Assembly (NCBI GenBank): GCA_947579605.1
Contig: OX388307.1
Span: forward strand, 14,857,237-14,921,236
Direction of reading: 5' to 3'
From: Athripsodes cinereus
Lineage: Eukaryota; Arthropoda; Insecta; Trichoptera; Leptoceridae
DNA length: 64,000 nucleotides
Below the pieces are notes generated by a model. The model saw only the letters and a program-made list of their open reading frames with translations. It was not told where the DNA came from and did not search any database. Below, one piece after another: positions 33,411-44,760 of this stretch. Each line of letters begins with the position of its first letter. The stretch's first letter is position 1. A program made the translations under genes and the position numbers.

Positions 33411-36087
33411 AATTTTAATATTGAAATTCTCAATAAAAGCTTTTACAAAAAAAAATAACAAAGGCATTATATACTTGAACATCTAGAAAAAAAAGAAACT
33501 ATACGTACTTAGTACATAACAATAAAATATGTGTTTCCAGTTAACGAAGGTCAGGGTTCATTAAATTTTCATATATAACAACAACATATCGGATTTATTC
33601 GAATCAAGTTTGTAGGAATGTATTGCGCCATAGAGGTTATTATTATTTTGTAGGAATGTATTATTGCACTTAGTGTTATGGATAGATATTAGTATTATTC
33701 ACTATCAAATAGCGTTAGGGTATTGTAATACGGTGAAACTTGTGTTAGATACAAGCAACTCAAATGTATTTAAAGTTTCAATAGATTTGACTCTGGAGAC
33801 AACATAGAATAACGTTGAGCTTATTTACTACCGACAAACACTATTATAATAATTTTAACACAATTTCAATTATAATATATACGTATCAATCCAAACAAAA
33901 ACAACCCAAAATTGGAAAAATCGTTGCTCGATGTTTTTGATTTTTTTTATACTTTGCCTGTTAATTGCCTGATATGTTGAGACATAAAACTAGAAAATTT
34001 TGTGCTTAAAATGTGTATTTTTAAATTATCTCGATATGTTAATAAATAAAAAAGATACAATAATTTTTCTAAAGATCTATTTTCATTAAAAATCACCCAC
34101 GGCACGTCAGAAAAATGGCCGCCAAAAAAAAATTTCGAGTAAAAAAAATAATACTTGTTTGAAATTCTCAACATAATAGGCAACTAACAGGCAAATTATA
34201 AAAAAAATCTAAGACATTGAGCAACATGGTCTGTTTGTTTTGAGAAAGAATTAGCCATACCTATTTGTATAAGTATATCCACATATATTTGATATATAAA
34301 TTATTTGTAATAAAACATTCAACATTTTTGGTAAAATGTCACATTGTATGAATATTCAAAATTTCGGTAGGTATTGTGTTATAGAATAGACTGACCGAAT
34401 TAAAGTCGGCGACCAAATCTTGCTGTGTGCATTGGTTTAACTTTAACTCAACGACCTATATGTACGTAAGCGGTCGCGGTGTTAGTTTATCTAGCCTACG
34501 CAGATCAACAACATCTTAGGTTACACCACTTTCACTGTCAGAATAACAGACGATAACTTATAACTTCAAAGTCATGGTTGAGATGTATATTAGGTAGGTA
34601 CTTGCCTACATATTTTGGGTTTGGGTAAGTTATAAGATATCGCGATGCCTCTGATATTAACTCACCCTCTGTTTATTGATTATATTTGATATTGTCATAT
34701 ATATTATATGTGTAAAATTGTCTTAATCAATGTACAGCAAAGAATAAATAAATAAACATACACATTTTGATAAAATACTGGAGATTTACAAAAGTGATGT
34801 TAAGAAAATTCGCATTCTTTCGTGAACATTCTTCATTATTTTTTTCAAAAGGAAAGCTCCCGATTAATAGTTAGTTTATGTGATCATTTATTGAATAAAA
34901 TAATATTTATATTTTCCTCACATTTTTCTTCATTTAGGAAAATCGGCCGTTCCATCTAGAGAAATTTACTCACCCGTTACAAATTAATCAAACTCTTCTT
35001 ACAGTTTATGAAATAAGTTCTCAATTTCTTATTCACACCTTTAAAAAAAGATGGAACCAATTTAGACGTATTACAGGATTAAATTTGCAAAAATATAATA
35101 ACTAAGTGCAACAGTAAATGCAATCTGCTGCAGATGATCATAAAATAAAAAATAAAAAATGGCCTAGATAAAACTGGAACAGAGAAATATCACAGAATGG
35201 ATGGCAATACAGAAGATAGAGGATTTTTTGTTTCAATTAACACAGAATAGAAAAGTCTACGCCAGAGTGATACAAGATGTCGGGGGATCTGATACGGTAC
35301 TTTAAAAACAAGAATAACATCCCTAACATACAATAATATTTCCTATAAATTTGGTCGCACACATAGGTAGATAATAATAAATGCTTACCTACAAATGATT
35401 TCAATAGTATAATATTATGTCTTAGAGCGTATGAAATCATCATTATAATATAAACGTGTTTTCATACTACAATAATAGCTTTAAATACTTACCTTTTCAT
35501 AACACAGCACAACACAGAGGGTCATAATAATATTATCAGTACAGTGATCTTTAAAAATTATCGAATTAACATTAATCTCTCGTTTTATATTTGCTAATGT
35601 TATTATTTATTACCATATGGAATGTTTAGAAACTAGCTTATTATATTTAATATTATTACAACCACAGATCAGCCTACAAATGAGGTAACAATTTATTTCA
35701 CAAAATGTTTTAATTAAAAATTACGCTATAAATATATACTTACCCACGTTATAATTGAGTCGAATAGATATTGTAATTGTTATACATATTCATTAATAAT
35801 TTAATGTTGAATAATCCGTTCCGTTGGATTATACATTCTTGAGCGAGTTAACCACAGAAATATTATTTATGCTTTGATAAGTATAATTGATGTATATGTA
35901 CTGACATAGGTATGTTTTGTTTTTTAACTCTCCAATTTTTAAGCTCAATTTGTCGCTACACATGTGTATTAAGTGGGTATTTGATTGTTGCAAAATTAAA
36001 TTTATTTATTTATTCTTTACAGTACATTGATCACAATGTATACAATTTTATAGAGAAATGCATTCAAATTAAATACAAGCAATATAC
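33411..36087. other. Intergenic, no gene seen
   Basis: AT-rich with chance ORFs only. About 34930-35100 has a short open plus-strand stretch that I could not match to any family. A strong minus-strand splice-donor-like site (AAAAG then GTAAGT) occurs near 35491 and another near 35742; they may be fortuitous. Confidence 0.4.
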
Positions 36088-36126
36088 AGAGGGCGAGTTT
36101 ATCGCAAACGAGCGACCTCTTCCGAA
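36088..36126 (+). repeat. Repeat E, partial copy
   Basis: It contains gggcgagtttatcgca as at 6556-6616. Confidence 0.5.
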
Positions 36127-36143
36127 AATATAAATTAAAAAGC

Positions 36144-36240
36144 TACTATACTATACTATACCCTCACACCATGTCCCAAGTAGGGTAGGCAGAGAGAACG
36201 GAATCCAAACAGATCTATCCTTCCACACTTACTTCGCCTA
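36144..36240 (-). repeat. Family C/D retroposon 3' end with TATAG tail
   Basis: On the minus strand it reads ttctctctgcctaccctact, then ggtgtgagggtatagtatag. It ends in (TATAG) repeats and matches 7316-7418 in sense. Confidence 0.55.
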
Positions 36241-36251
36241 AAAAATATATA

Positions 36252-36308
36252 AAATGGGTTAGTTGGAAGATATCGCGCTTCTGCGATAAACTCGCCCATT
36301 GCACAAAT
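36252..36308 (-). repeat. Repeat E, inverted copy
   Basis: The reverse complement carries aatgggcgagtttatcgcag and gcgatatcttccaactaacc, matching 6556-6616 almost exactly. Confidence 0.6.
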
Positions 36309-36389
36309 TTATTTGTCGGGTTCTACAATATTTATATTATAATAATGTTTGTTTTTTTGTGCAATAAAGATTTTTATTATTATTATCTC

Positions 36390-37215
36390 ATATCTCATTT
36401 ATTAAACAAAACAATATTAGATTCTACATTTGAACACAATATAAGATTAACAATAAAATTTAAATAAAACATTAAATAACCAAAACCATAAAATATTAAA
36501 ATAAATTTAGGTATATTCAAATGTAGAACCCCAACATTATTCGAGTTGATTCTTCCATGATGTTCTATGAAATAGTACAATCATGGGAGATCACTTACAG
36601 AGCTACAGGGACAAAAACCTTCTTACTATCCTGGTGGACGATAGAAGTACGGCCTTCTGCATGCTGTATTTGAGCCTGTCATCTACTCCCAGTTTTCTGA
36701 GATTGCTTGACAGACTCTTAGGTATTAAACCATTCACAGACAATACTATAGGCACGATGATTGTGGTAGGTGTTCTCCACATATCTTTGATTTCATGAGC
36801 AAGATCAAGATATTTTATTATCTTATCTTGCTCAGCTTTATTTAAATTTTCATCGTGCGGTATAGTGATGTCTATGATGTATGTTTTACGGCATCTGCGA
36901 TCAACCAACACAATATCTGGTCGATTAGCTATGTATAATAGTTCGATCAGTTTGTATTGGTCGATCCCAGTAGAGTTTAGTGTCATTGTTTTCAAGTACC
37001 GATACTGGACAATAATTATAATATGGTAATTTTGATTCCGGTTCAATTAATTTAAATTTCAAAGCTAAATTTTGATGCAATATTTTTGCTACTTGATCAT
37101 GTCTTTTCAAATAGTCTGTTCCGGAAAGAAGAGAACATCCAGACAAAATATGTCTTAATGTCTCTCCCTCCCGATAACAGGCTCTGCATCTATCCGAAAT
37201 ATTTTGTTTCATTAT
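36390..37215 (-). pseudogene. R2/R4-like LINE 3' part: zinc motif and REL endonuclease, frameshifted
   Basis: Two overlapping minus-strand frames. 37212-36925 has the Cys-Cys-His-Cys motif CRACYREGETLRHILSGCSL followed by RHDQVAKIL. 37046-36603 continues with NRPDIVLVDRRCRKTYIIDI and PHDENLNKAEQDKIIKYL, the PD-(D/E)XK-like endonuclease placed after the RT in R2/R4/NeSL-type LINEs. The frame changes near 36935 (between DRTI and ANRPD), so it is a relic. The RT domain is absent (5'-truncated). Low-complexity ATT/TTA repeats flank it. Confidence 0.8.
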
Positions 37216-37264
37216 AAATTTAGAATAATTGTTTGTGACTATTACTTGGTCTTGAATGGCACAA

Positions 37265-37295
37265 ACAAATCATTATTATTATTATTATTATTATT
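37265..37295. repeat. (ATT)n microsatellite
   Basis: About eight ATT units. Confidence 0.8.
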
Positions 37296-37399
37296 ATAAA
37301 AAATATATAACAATACAAGCAAATATAGAAACACAAATTTAATCGTTTTTTGATTTTGATTGCATTGCCAAAAATATTATAATCTATTTTTGGGTTATC

Positions 37400-37520
37400 G
37401 ATCTATCTACCTATATGGCATCTACGACAAGTGGGGTAGCCAGTGAACTACTGCACGTAATGAAGATGCAGGTGACCCTCTCCATGCTAGCATAAAAAGT
37501 TAATTCAGAATGGTTGGAAA
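37400..37520 (-). repeat. Family C retroposon fragment
   Basis: It shares cgacaagtggggtagccagt and a degraded continuation (gcacgtaatgaagatgcagg) with the 18.7 and 31.3 kb copies. Confidence 0.5.
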
Positions 37521-38444
37521 TTTTGGTGTGTGCAATATTTACTCAGTTGTTACATAAAACAAGAAAATGTGATTTGTTGTCTAGGTACCTTAGCTACCCT
37601 AATACAATCATATTATAATTATATATTTAGAAACGAGTTTTCTTCCTTTGTTTAAACTATCACTATAGAAATCTTTATTGTAAAAATTATTCCATTTAGC
37701 ATGCGTATTATATAAGACTAATTTCTGTTTTCACCGTAAGTAAGTAGGTATATATTATATTATACATAAACATACACGAAAATGAATTTGAATAATTTAT
37801 TTTTAATGTACTTACCTAAAATGTTGAAGATTGAAACCATAATTTCATAATATTAATGTCTTAATTAATGGGTCCATCGTAATAATATTTATATACCATG
37901 ACTGAAATCAGTGAAAGACTATGAATGTACACATGATATTAATAATTATTATAAAGATGGTATTATCCAGGCATATTATGACACTAACCATAACACCCAA
38001 AGATTTATTGGATATGTACGTAGATATATGTAGTAATGTAGAAACAATATATCTACACTCGTTATTGTATAAATTGAATCAGATAACATTCAATTGGTGA
38101 ATGGACTACAGTAATTGTGTTAGAAAGCCGTACATTAATAATATTATTCACTCTCAATTTCATCGGAGCATAGAAGCGAATATTGTAAGGTGCACCACTA
38201 ATTACCACATTACTTTATGCTACATGAAAAAGGAAATATGATATTCTTACTTTATGGATATTATAAATCAATAGGTATTACATATATTATATTTACACTC
38301 ATTCATCAATATCATTATGTTATCGCTATGAAATTATTTACAGTAGATTTTCACATCATCAACATTAAACAAACTTAATACTTGCGATTACTTTGTCGAG
38401 CTTACTAAGGCTTTTTTAAGACATAGTTGGAATACTTGTTTGAT

Positions 38445-38580
38445 AATATTCACTGTGTCGGTGTTTAGGTAGTAGAATTCCATAATGAAATTAACGAATG
38501 TTTTTTTCTACCCTATATGTTTTTTTTAAGAGAGACGTCTTTTGTCTTATGAGGACATTGTCAATTTTGCCAGAAAAAAA
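38445..38580. repeat. Family B foldback element, copy
   Basis: It starts tcactgtgtcggtgtttagg, followed by tagtagaattccataatgaa, and includes the core agagagacgtcttttgtctt and gaggacattgtcaatt. It is the inverse of the copy at 28470-28590. Confidence 0.65.
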
Positions 38581-39059
38581 GATTTTTTTTAAAAATTTCT
38601 TCATGTTAAAAAACACTTCCAAGATAAATTTCTTTCCGGTAAGCGGTCTTTAACCGCAGTCTGGAATTTTATATAACCCTTCTGTCCTTAACATCAACGT
38701 TATATTCCTCCAACAATTTCATTAGCTCATCATGTTACATTCTCAGTATTCTCAGCTCGGCACTACAGAACATTAGGCAATTACTATAAATATACTTGCT
38801 TTATGCAAAGATTGTTTTGGAAGTATATTGCAGTACTGTATAATTATTTATATACTATTTACCATTATAATATAATAAGAATTGTATTCTTTTCTGGTTA
38901 GGTCATGCTATCAATAATACCAAACAAAGCATCAAATAGAAACAGGATGTTCTTCAGGGCAAAGGTTGATTGAAAGAACAAAAAATGTTATGATCTTTGA
39001 AAAGGAGTTATTATTACGGACTAAATCATACCTCAACCAAAATTGTATTCATGTATCTC

Positions 39060-39560
39060 TTACAGAGTTGGGCCCATTTAATAAAAAAAATAACTGAGTT
39101 ATCCGTTAATCCGTTAGGTAACGAAAAAGTTAATTTCGTTACTTGATAAATCTTTAAATTTGGAAAATATAGTTTACGCGAGTAAAAAGTTGATGTATGA
39201 CATTGAAGACTCCCTCCCATGTTCGGATATCCTAGAAGTTGAGTCAGCGGATTCCTATTTATCCGGTATTCTAATCCAAGAGTTGATACTAGCAGTTAAT
39301 CCAAAGAGGACGGAATTTTTAATGGCCGATAGCGTGAAAAAGTCAAGAGAGAGAAAAAAAAAAGGTTCATCAGCTGCTTGTTTAAAGTCAGTACCGGTAA
39401 TAGTAACAGTTTTTTTTAAAAAATGCTGGGGGATCCTCCCAGAAAAAAAAACAACAGAATTCTTTTTGTAATAAAAAAATGTTTCGTAACTTAAAATTTA
39501 ATCTTAAGTGTAACTGTATTAACCCGTTAATAAGCCTTTACTCGTTAGTACTCAGCTCAA
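39060..39560. mobile_element. Possible hAT element remnant
   Basis: The ends acagagttgggccca and, inverted, gagctgagtactaac faintly recall hAT termini. A 103-codon plus-strand ORF inside (39160-39471) contains ESADSYLSG, which may be a trace of the hAT dimerisation region. No clear duplication. Weak call. Confidence 0.3.
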
Positions 39561-40226
39561 ACTCCTGTAATAATTTATAACCTTGAACTGCTATCGATGA
39601 CTAATATAAAACCAATGCGTCTAGTAGGTACCTACATAAAACCAGTAACTGTCTATAAGCTAAAGTGATGTAAAAATCTTAGTAGGTATGTTGTATATAG
39701 TGTATTGTATTTTATTGTTATACCAGTCGCATAATTCATTCGACTCAATCAATAAGTCAGTTGTGTGCTTAAAAGGATAATGATTTTTTTCATTGCAATA
39801 TTGGTATGAGATGACGGAACTAATTATTTCTAAGCGGAATGTGATAATTTCAATTATGGTATTTATTAAATAATTAATATACTATCACAAAGCAAAGAAT
39901 ATATGTGAACAGTTTTACACTATAGATACAAAAGTACTATATTATATTTGTGTCGTCTCACTAGAGTCGCTGGGCTATAGCCTAAATTAAGGGAACAATG
40001 GACCCAGTGATCAATTTATCTATCAAACACAACTAAAGAAGATAAATTGTTTTTCACTTAAGCAAATGAATGTTTTAAAACGAATTTATGATATTAATAT
40101 CTCTTTAAGATTTCAACAGGGAAAAAAACAATGAAAGAGAGAGAAAAATTGCAAGAAGTAACAGTATTCTTTTTGTACATCATCAGTTACAAAACAAAAT
40201 TAACAAATTAATTAATAGAAAAAAAT

Positions 40227-40308
40227 GACATTTTGAATGTTTTATTAAGTATTCTACAATGCACAACGGATGTGCATTGTAGAATACTTAAAAAACATTC
40301 AAAATGTC
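40227..40308. repeat. Near-perfect hairpin, about 38-bp stem
   Basis: gacattttgaatgttt and attctacaatgcac pair with their inverse across a loop of about 6 bases. First of three close hairpins. Confidence 0.8.
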
Positions 40309-40454
40309 TCGTAACTGTTACTTAGTTAATCCTTCTAAAATAACTGATATTAGAAAAAAATGAGATGATATTCAGTGGCGACATCACCACTTACCTATTA
40401 GTGATTTCTACCATTTCTCTCTCCCTCTCTGGTTTCAATCCCGTGTATTGGTTT

Positions 40455-40545
40455 GCAGAAACATAACATAACATAACATAACACGTATAGACAATTCACA
40501 CAGACCGAGCTAGTCCCAAACTAAGATATGAATCTTTGCGCCGAA
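40455..40545 (-). repeat. SINE 3' end with (TTATG)n tail
   Basis: On the minus strand it carries cttagtttgggactagctcg and gtctgtgtgaattgtc, then four TTATG units. The same body is at 62455-62530. Confidence 0.7.
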
Positions 40546-40655
40546 CGAACGCACCTGCATCTTTCTTTTCTTTGTACTTTAGCCTGTGCGACCCTCTTCA
40601 GTTCTTCGTATGCGTAGTTCGTATCATCTCATAGATCGTCGAAGTATTCTCGGTC

Positions 40656-40729
40656 GGCATATCGATATTTTCAACATCACTTACTCGGAAATCAGAGTAA
40701 GTGATGTTGAAAATATCGATAGGTATGCC
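40656..40729. repeat. Near-perfect hairpin, about 31-bp stem
   Basis: atcgatattttcaacatcac and ttactc are inverted after an 8-base loop. A GGCAT/ATGCC clamp lies at the base. Confidence 0.8.
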
Positions 40730-40768
40730 TCGTCACATAAACTATTTCGGATGATAATTATGAAGGAA

Positions 40769-40819
40769 AGTTTTAGAGCAATTTATATATTTATTAAATA
40801 CATAAATTGCTCTAAAACT
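40769..40819. repeat. Perfect hairpin, 18-bp stem
   Basis: agttttagagcaatttat is exactly inverted after a 15-base AT loop. It lies directly upstream of a SINE head. Confidence 0.8.
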
Positions 40820-40830
40820 CTTGCGAGTTC

Positions 40831-40991
40831 GTCGGTAGCCTGGAGGTAGAGTCTCGGCCTCGTGAACAAGGGGTCTACGGTTCGATCCCAGGTGTCGGCA
40901 AAACTCCCCTTTCACGACACCTTACTGTGAAAGGTGTATAAGGTTGTATTTGGGTTTATAACAAAACCCAGATATATCTTTAAAAAAAAAT
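40831..40991 (+). mobile_element. tRNA-derived SINE, short
   Basis: A tRNA-like head at 40831-40900 has an A box (tagcctggagg) and a B box (ggttcgatccc). A body of about 80 bp with small inverted repeats and an A run (40982-40990) follow. The head does not fold into a clean acceptor stem, so it is not a tRNA gene. Confidence 0.65.
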
Positions 40992-40999
40992 GAAAGTTT

Positions 41000-41944
41000 A
41001 ATTTTGTGAAAATCGCAGAAAAGAGTGCCTAATAGATAAATAATACATTATGTTGTGTGGGATGAAATAAATGAGAGAAATGACCGATTGATCTAAAATA
41101 GATTCTTTTATTGTCTGATTAATATTTGGTATAGATAGATGTATGTAGGTGCCTATAGCCTCAGATATAATAGGTATGTAGATACTTATAGTCTACTGAT
41201 ATTGTTAGAGGTTATCACCTATCACGACACTGCCATTTATTATTACACAAGTTCAGTAAAGCTCAACCCACGACCTATTGCCAAACATTTTCTGTGTAGG
41301 CAGCTACGTAACTGCAATGTTCAGGATACACGTCACTTGCTTTACACTTAAATGCAAAATACTTTAACCGCAACCTACTATTACAATCATGTATTGCCTA
41401 ATCTAGCCCTTCAATTATGTGAATTATATTTAGCTTTTATTTGTAAATAATAATAATGGTCGTAAAAGACTAGGTCGTATTTTGTAATATATAATCATAC
41501 CTAGTAGGACAATTGGTGTGTTCGAAACATGCAGTTATTCCAATGGTTACCCCGCTTGTGAGAAATGTCATAATGGTATTATGTAAACTTACCTGTATGG
41601 TAAAAAAGAAAACTGTTCTTTCGTTAATGAAGTTCCGGTATGCCTGAATTACGCTTTATTTTAATATCATGGGAAATGACCAACGATGTGATTCAATCAT
41701 AATATAACAAAACCACTCTGAATGGACGTGTTTTGTATTCACCCTGTGTTTTCAAAAGGATTGAATGAATGTTTTTTAAGTCAACCAATATTTAAGTCAG
41801 ATTTTGAAAATTTTATGATTAGTTCATTATTTTCTAAGACTTTTTCATTCTCACTAACCTTGGCTACGTTGACGTTATTTTTTTTATATTTCTCCATGAC
41901 AATAACAAAGTACAACGTTCTTCACTTCTTGTATCTATCTTCAC
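41000..41944. other. Intergenic, no gene seen
   Basis: AT-rich, only short chance ORFs. Confidence 0.4.
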
Positions 41945-42130
41945 CGTCATGAAAAATCCCTTAGTGGGGTAGCCACTGCACGTAATAAACATGCTAGTTG
42001 TCCTCTACGAAGAGAACACGAGTCAATAAGAAAAAGACATTCAAGATGGGTGACATACTACAGTACCTATACCTCACCGCTGAATTAAAGATGTTAAATG
42101 TCTTGTGTACCTATTTGAGAATAATTACAG
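41945..42130 (-). repeat. Family C retroposon, diverged copy
   Basis: It shares agtggggtagccactgcacg, gacattcaagatgggtgaca and caccgctgaattaaagatg with the family. Confidence 0.6.
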
Positions 42131-42567
42131 GGATATCAGGGTATATTCATACATCTGTTGAGTAACCTGCATTATCATATTTTTACGGGTATTTAGTACA
42201 TACATAGTAACTAAATCATATCAGATATTCGGCATGCGTCACAGATTGTAACCGCACTTCCATTCCGGTAGAATTTCATCTCTTTTACACTAATTAGGTA
42301 ATAATATGATTGTATTAATCTATCCATGAAATCATTGTATAACACAAGTACCTACACAACTGATGTCAAACAATAGATTGGATTATAGGCATTAGCAAAC
42401 TTCCTCTGCAGATCCATCCGGACATCTCCGCACGAGTGACAATGTGTTAACACTTTATACAGTGAAAATATAATTTAGCCTATTATTATTATTACTTCAC
42501 TAGCTATAAATCCCTTCTCGTATGAACGCATCAAATTAACAATTCAATAAAATTAAATAAATATTAA

Positions 42568-44304
42568 CACTAAACCTACCGACATTTCATGTATACCTAT
42601 TCCTACCACGAGCGGTCAAATGACCGCTTCAAAAAAATAAATATGTTTCATTAGTATAGAATTTTTTTTTTTGCTAATTGGATAGTAAAAACATATTTTT
42701 GTTCTATTTAGAAAAGTTTTATGCACATATATGCATTTTTAGCATAATTTTTACATATTATTGTATTTACTATAATGCGTCGCATATTTTCCACATACGT
42801 ACCTAGGTAATTTTTACTTTTTCACAAATTGACCTAACAATATCTTATTTGATAAGATTTCCGTCCAGATGAATCTATAAATGTATTTGTTCTTGTTTCT
42901 GATGAACATTTTTTGTGTAGCTGAATCTCTTTCTGACATTTGGTCTTCTCCTGCCAACTGAGTAAAAATTATTCCTTCGAAGTTTCTTCACCCGTCATTT
43001 CCTTATATTACACCCAAGCATTTATCCCGGCTAAATCTAAGATATTGAAAAGTACCTGTAAAGGTATTTTTGACATTTAGATTTTACACCATATTTTCTG
43101 GCCACTTAAGTTCCCCAAGTGAGGCTGATGGTTCTCTCTTCCCAAATATGGAGAACCGTTTACTATGTACTCACAACTTATGTACATCGAAAAACAATCA
43201 AAATTTTATACCAAATTTGTCCGGTTTATTGGGCAAGTATTGAGCTAATCTACGACGTGCTTTTATTAGGAAATAATTGTTTATCTATGGAGAGACAAAT
43301 GCTCCTGGTTTATAACAGTTTTGACTGTTTTCGATGAAATTGAACCAAACTTGAGAGATGAAAGCAAACTCATCGTTTTGTAGGCATTAGCTACTTTGAC
43401 TTCTATTGTTAAACCGAACAAATCTCTAAAATGATTTCTATAAAGTCAGTTCGGTTTATAGTTGTCGAGGAAAATAACGAACTCCATTTCTTTTTCCATA
43501 AATATGATAGATACATATTTTTAGGCACAAGCTAGGCATTTGTTTCAATCGCTTGTTTGTTCATACTCGTACTAGAGGTCCTCAAACTTTTTTATTTCAC
43601 AGACCACTTGCCATGTTTTTAGGTTTTGGCTAGACCCAACCATACTTGATATTAATTATTTATACATACATTTATCAACTTCAAATGCATTTCTGACATC
43701 TGTTATAGTGTAACTCACTTTGAAAGATTGTTCTTCATTAGTGCTTATTCCGATCAGTTCCTCTTTCCAATACAACATCCATTTCTGAGAATTTTGTAAA
43801 CAAAGAGGTATTATTTGTATATGTGAATGGTTTCATGGAGTGCCAAAAGTAAAATCAAGTCCTGTTTTTATGATATCCATTACCGTTGACCCCTATTTTT
43901 TTTCATAAACTCCCACTTTTTTCCGCTAACATGGATTCCTTGTAGGTATTCTTAGATCTCTGGAAGTCGATATGGACCACTTTGGGAATCATTGGTTTAC
44001 GCTATAGATCCCCAACTACACCATGGACTTATAAAACTTATTTCATCTGTACACTTTCCGAAAAATATAGTACTAAATAACGTGAATTGTTCAAAAGGTC
44101 AAATGACCGCTCGTGGTAGACTAGACATGCAATAAAAAAAAATCAGAAAGTAAAAAATAAAGAAAGTTGTGAATATTGAAAAATGAAATATATCCATATT
44201 ATAGGAAAAGTCAGGAAGTTACATGGCGGTACAACAACGTTGTGTACAAGAAATTCTAAACGAAATTTCAAAAACGGTCATTTGACCGCGCACGGTAGGC
44301 AGTG
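42568..44304 (-). mobile_element. piggyBac-type transposon relic, 1.74 kb
   Basis: It is flanked by TTAA at 42564-42567 and 44305-44308. The ends are cactaaacctaccg and, inverted, cactgcctaccg. Subterminal palindromes GGTCAAATGACC occur at 42618, 44099 and 44276. Inside, minus-strand sequence encodes a decayed piggyBac transposase. TTAA duplication is the hallmark of the superfamily. A hAT-like MITE (about 43570-44000, ends ggtcctcaaactttt and ttcccaaagtgg) seems to be nested in it. Confidence 0.85.
43080..43350 (-). pseudogene. piggyBac transposase pseudogene (recognisable part)
   Basis: One minus-strand frame gives, with in-frame stops, WFNFIENSQNCYKPGAFVS, KARRRLAQYLPNKPDKFGIK, LFFDVH, KRFSIFGKREPSASLGE. 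The Asp of the expected VDEQL box is lost to a stop and further stops follow, so it is inactive. Homology probably extends on both sides in other frames. Confidence 0.8.
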
Positions 44305-44525
44305 TTAAATAAGCCGGTGAAATGTAAATAAAAATACGGAGAATAAGATGATCACTCTTCATAGAAGTTTAGTGATATGCTGCAGAAACATGCTCTAACA
44401 CATTAGATTAGTTGAAAGATATGCCATATTAGACTTTATTACCGTATTAGACTTTATTACTAAGAGTGCAGTTTGCATACAGGGTATTGGTTTCTCTGTA
44501 CTTATCTTATATTCATTCATCGCCC

Positions 44526-44760
44526 TCAACGTTCCTCTCGGGAGCACAGGGCAGAAACCAGCCTCCTCCATTCAGAGCGTCTCTGCGCCAATTGCGTCAC
44601 CTCTTTCCACGACATTCCTTGCGCTCTGATATCGTTGTCATAGGAACGGTGTATTGTGAAAGAGGGACGCCCGGGCCGACGGAACCCCTGCGGACGGAAG
44701 AACAGTGCTCTTTTTGGCCAGCTATCGGGATATATAAATAAAAATATATGAACGGACTCA
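44526..44760 (-). pseudogene. LINE C-terminal fragment
   Basis: The minus-strand frame reads RRPGRPSFTIHRSYDNDIRA and SWKEVTQLAQRRSEWRRLVS up to a stop. This is the typical end of insect LINE ORF2. It is the same family as 22456-22524, and it is 5'-truncated. Confidence 0.75.

Larger units (their letters stand above)
37521..40226. other. Intergenic, transposon debris
   Basis: No gene. It contains a family B copy (38445-38580) and a hAT-like remnant (39060-39560). A strong minus-strand donor-like site (TTTAG then GTAAGTAC) lies near 37812. Confidence 0.4.

Noticed and set aside
33000..33420. CRISPR-like array
   Set aside because: Units are contiguous 113-bp repeats without spacers, in animal DNA.
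39160..39471. 103-codon plus-strand ORF as a real gene
   Set aside because: Poly-Lys/poly-A low complexity and a hAT-like setting; no family match.
40831..40900. tRNA gene
   Set aside because: The acceptor ends do not pair and a SINE body with A tail follows.
44466..44741. Plus-strand 91-codon ORF
   Set aside because: It is the antisense of a LINE C-terminal fragment.
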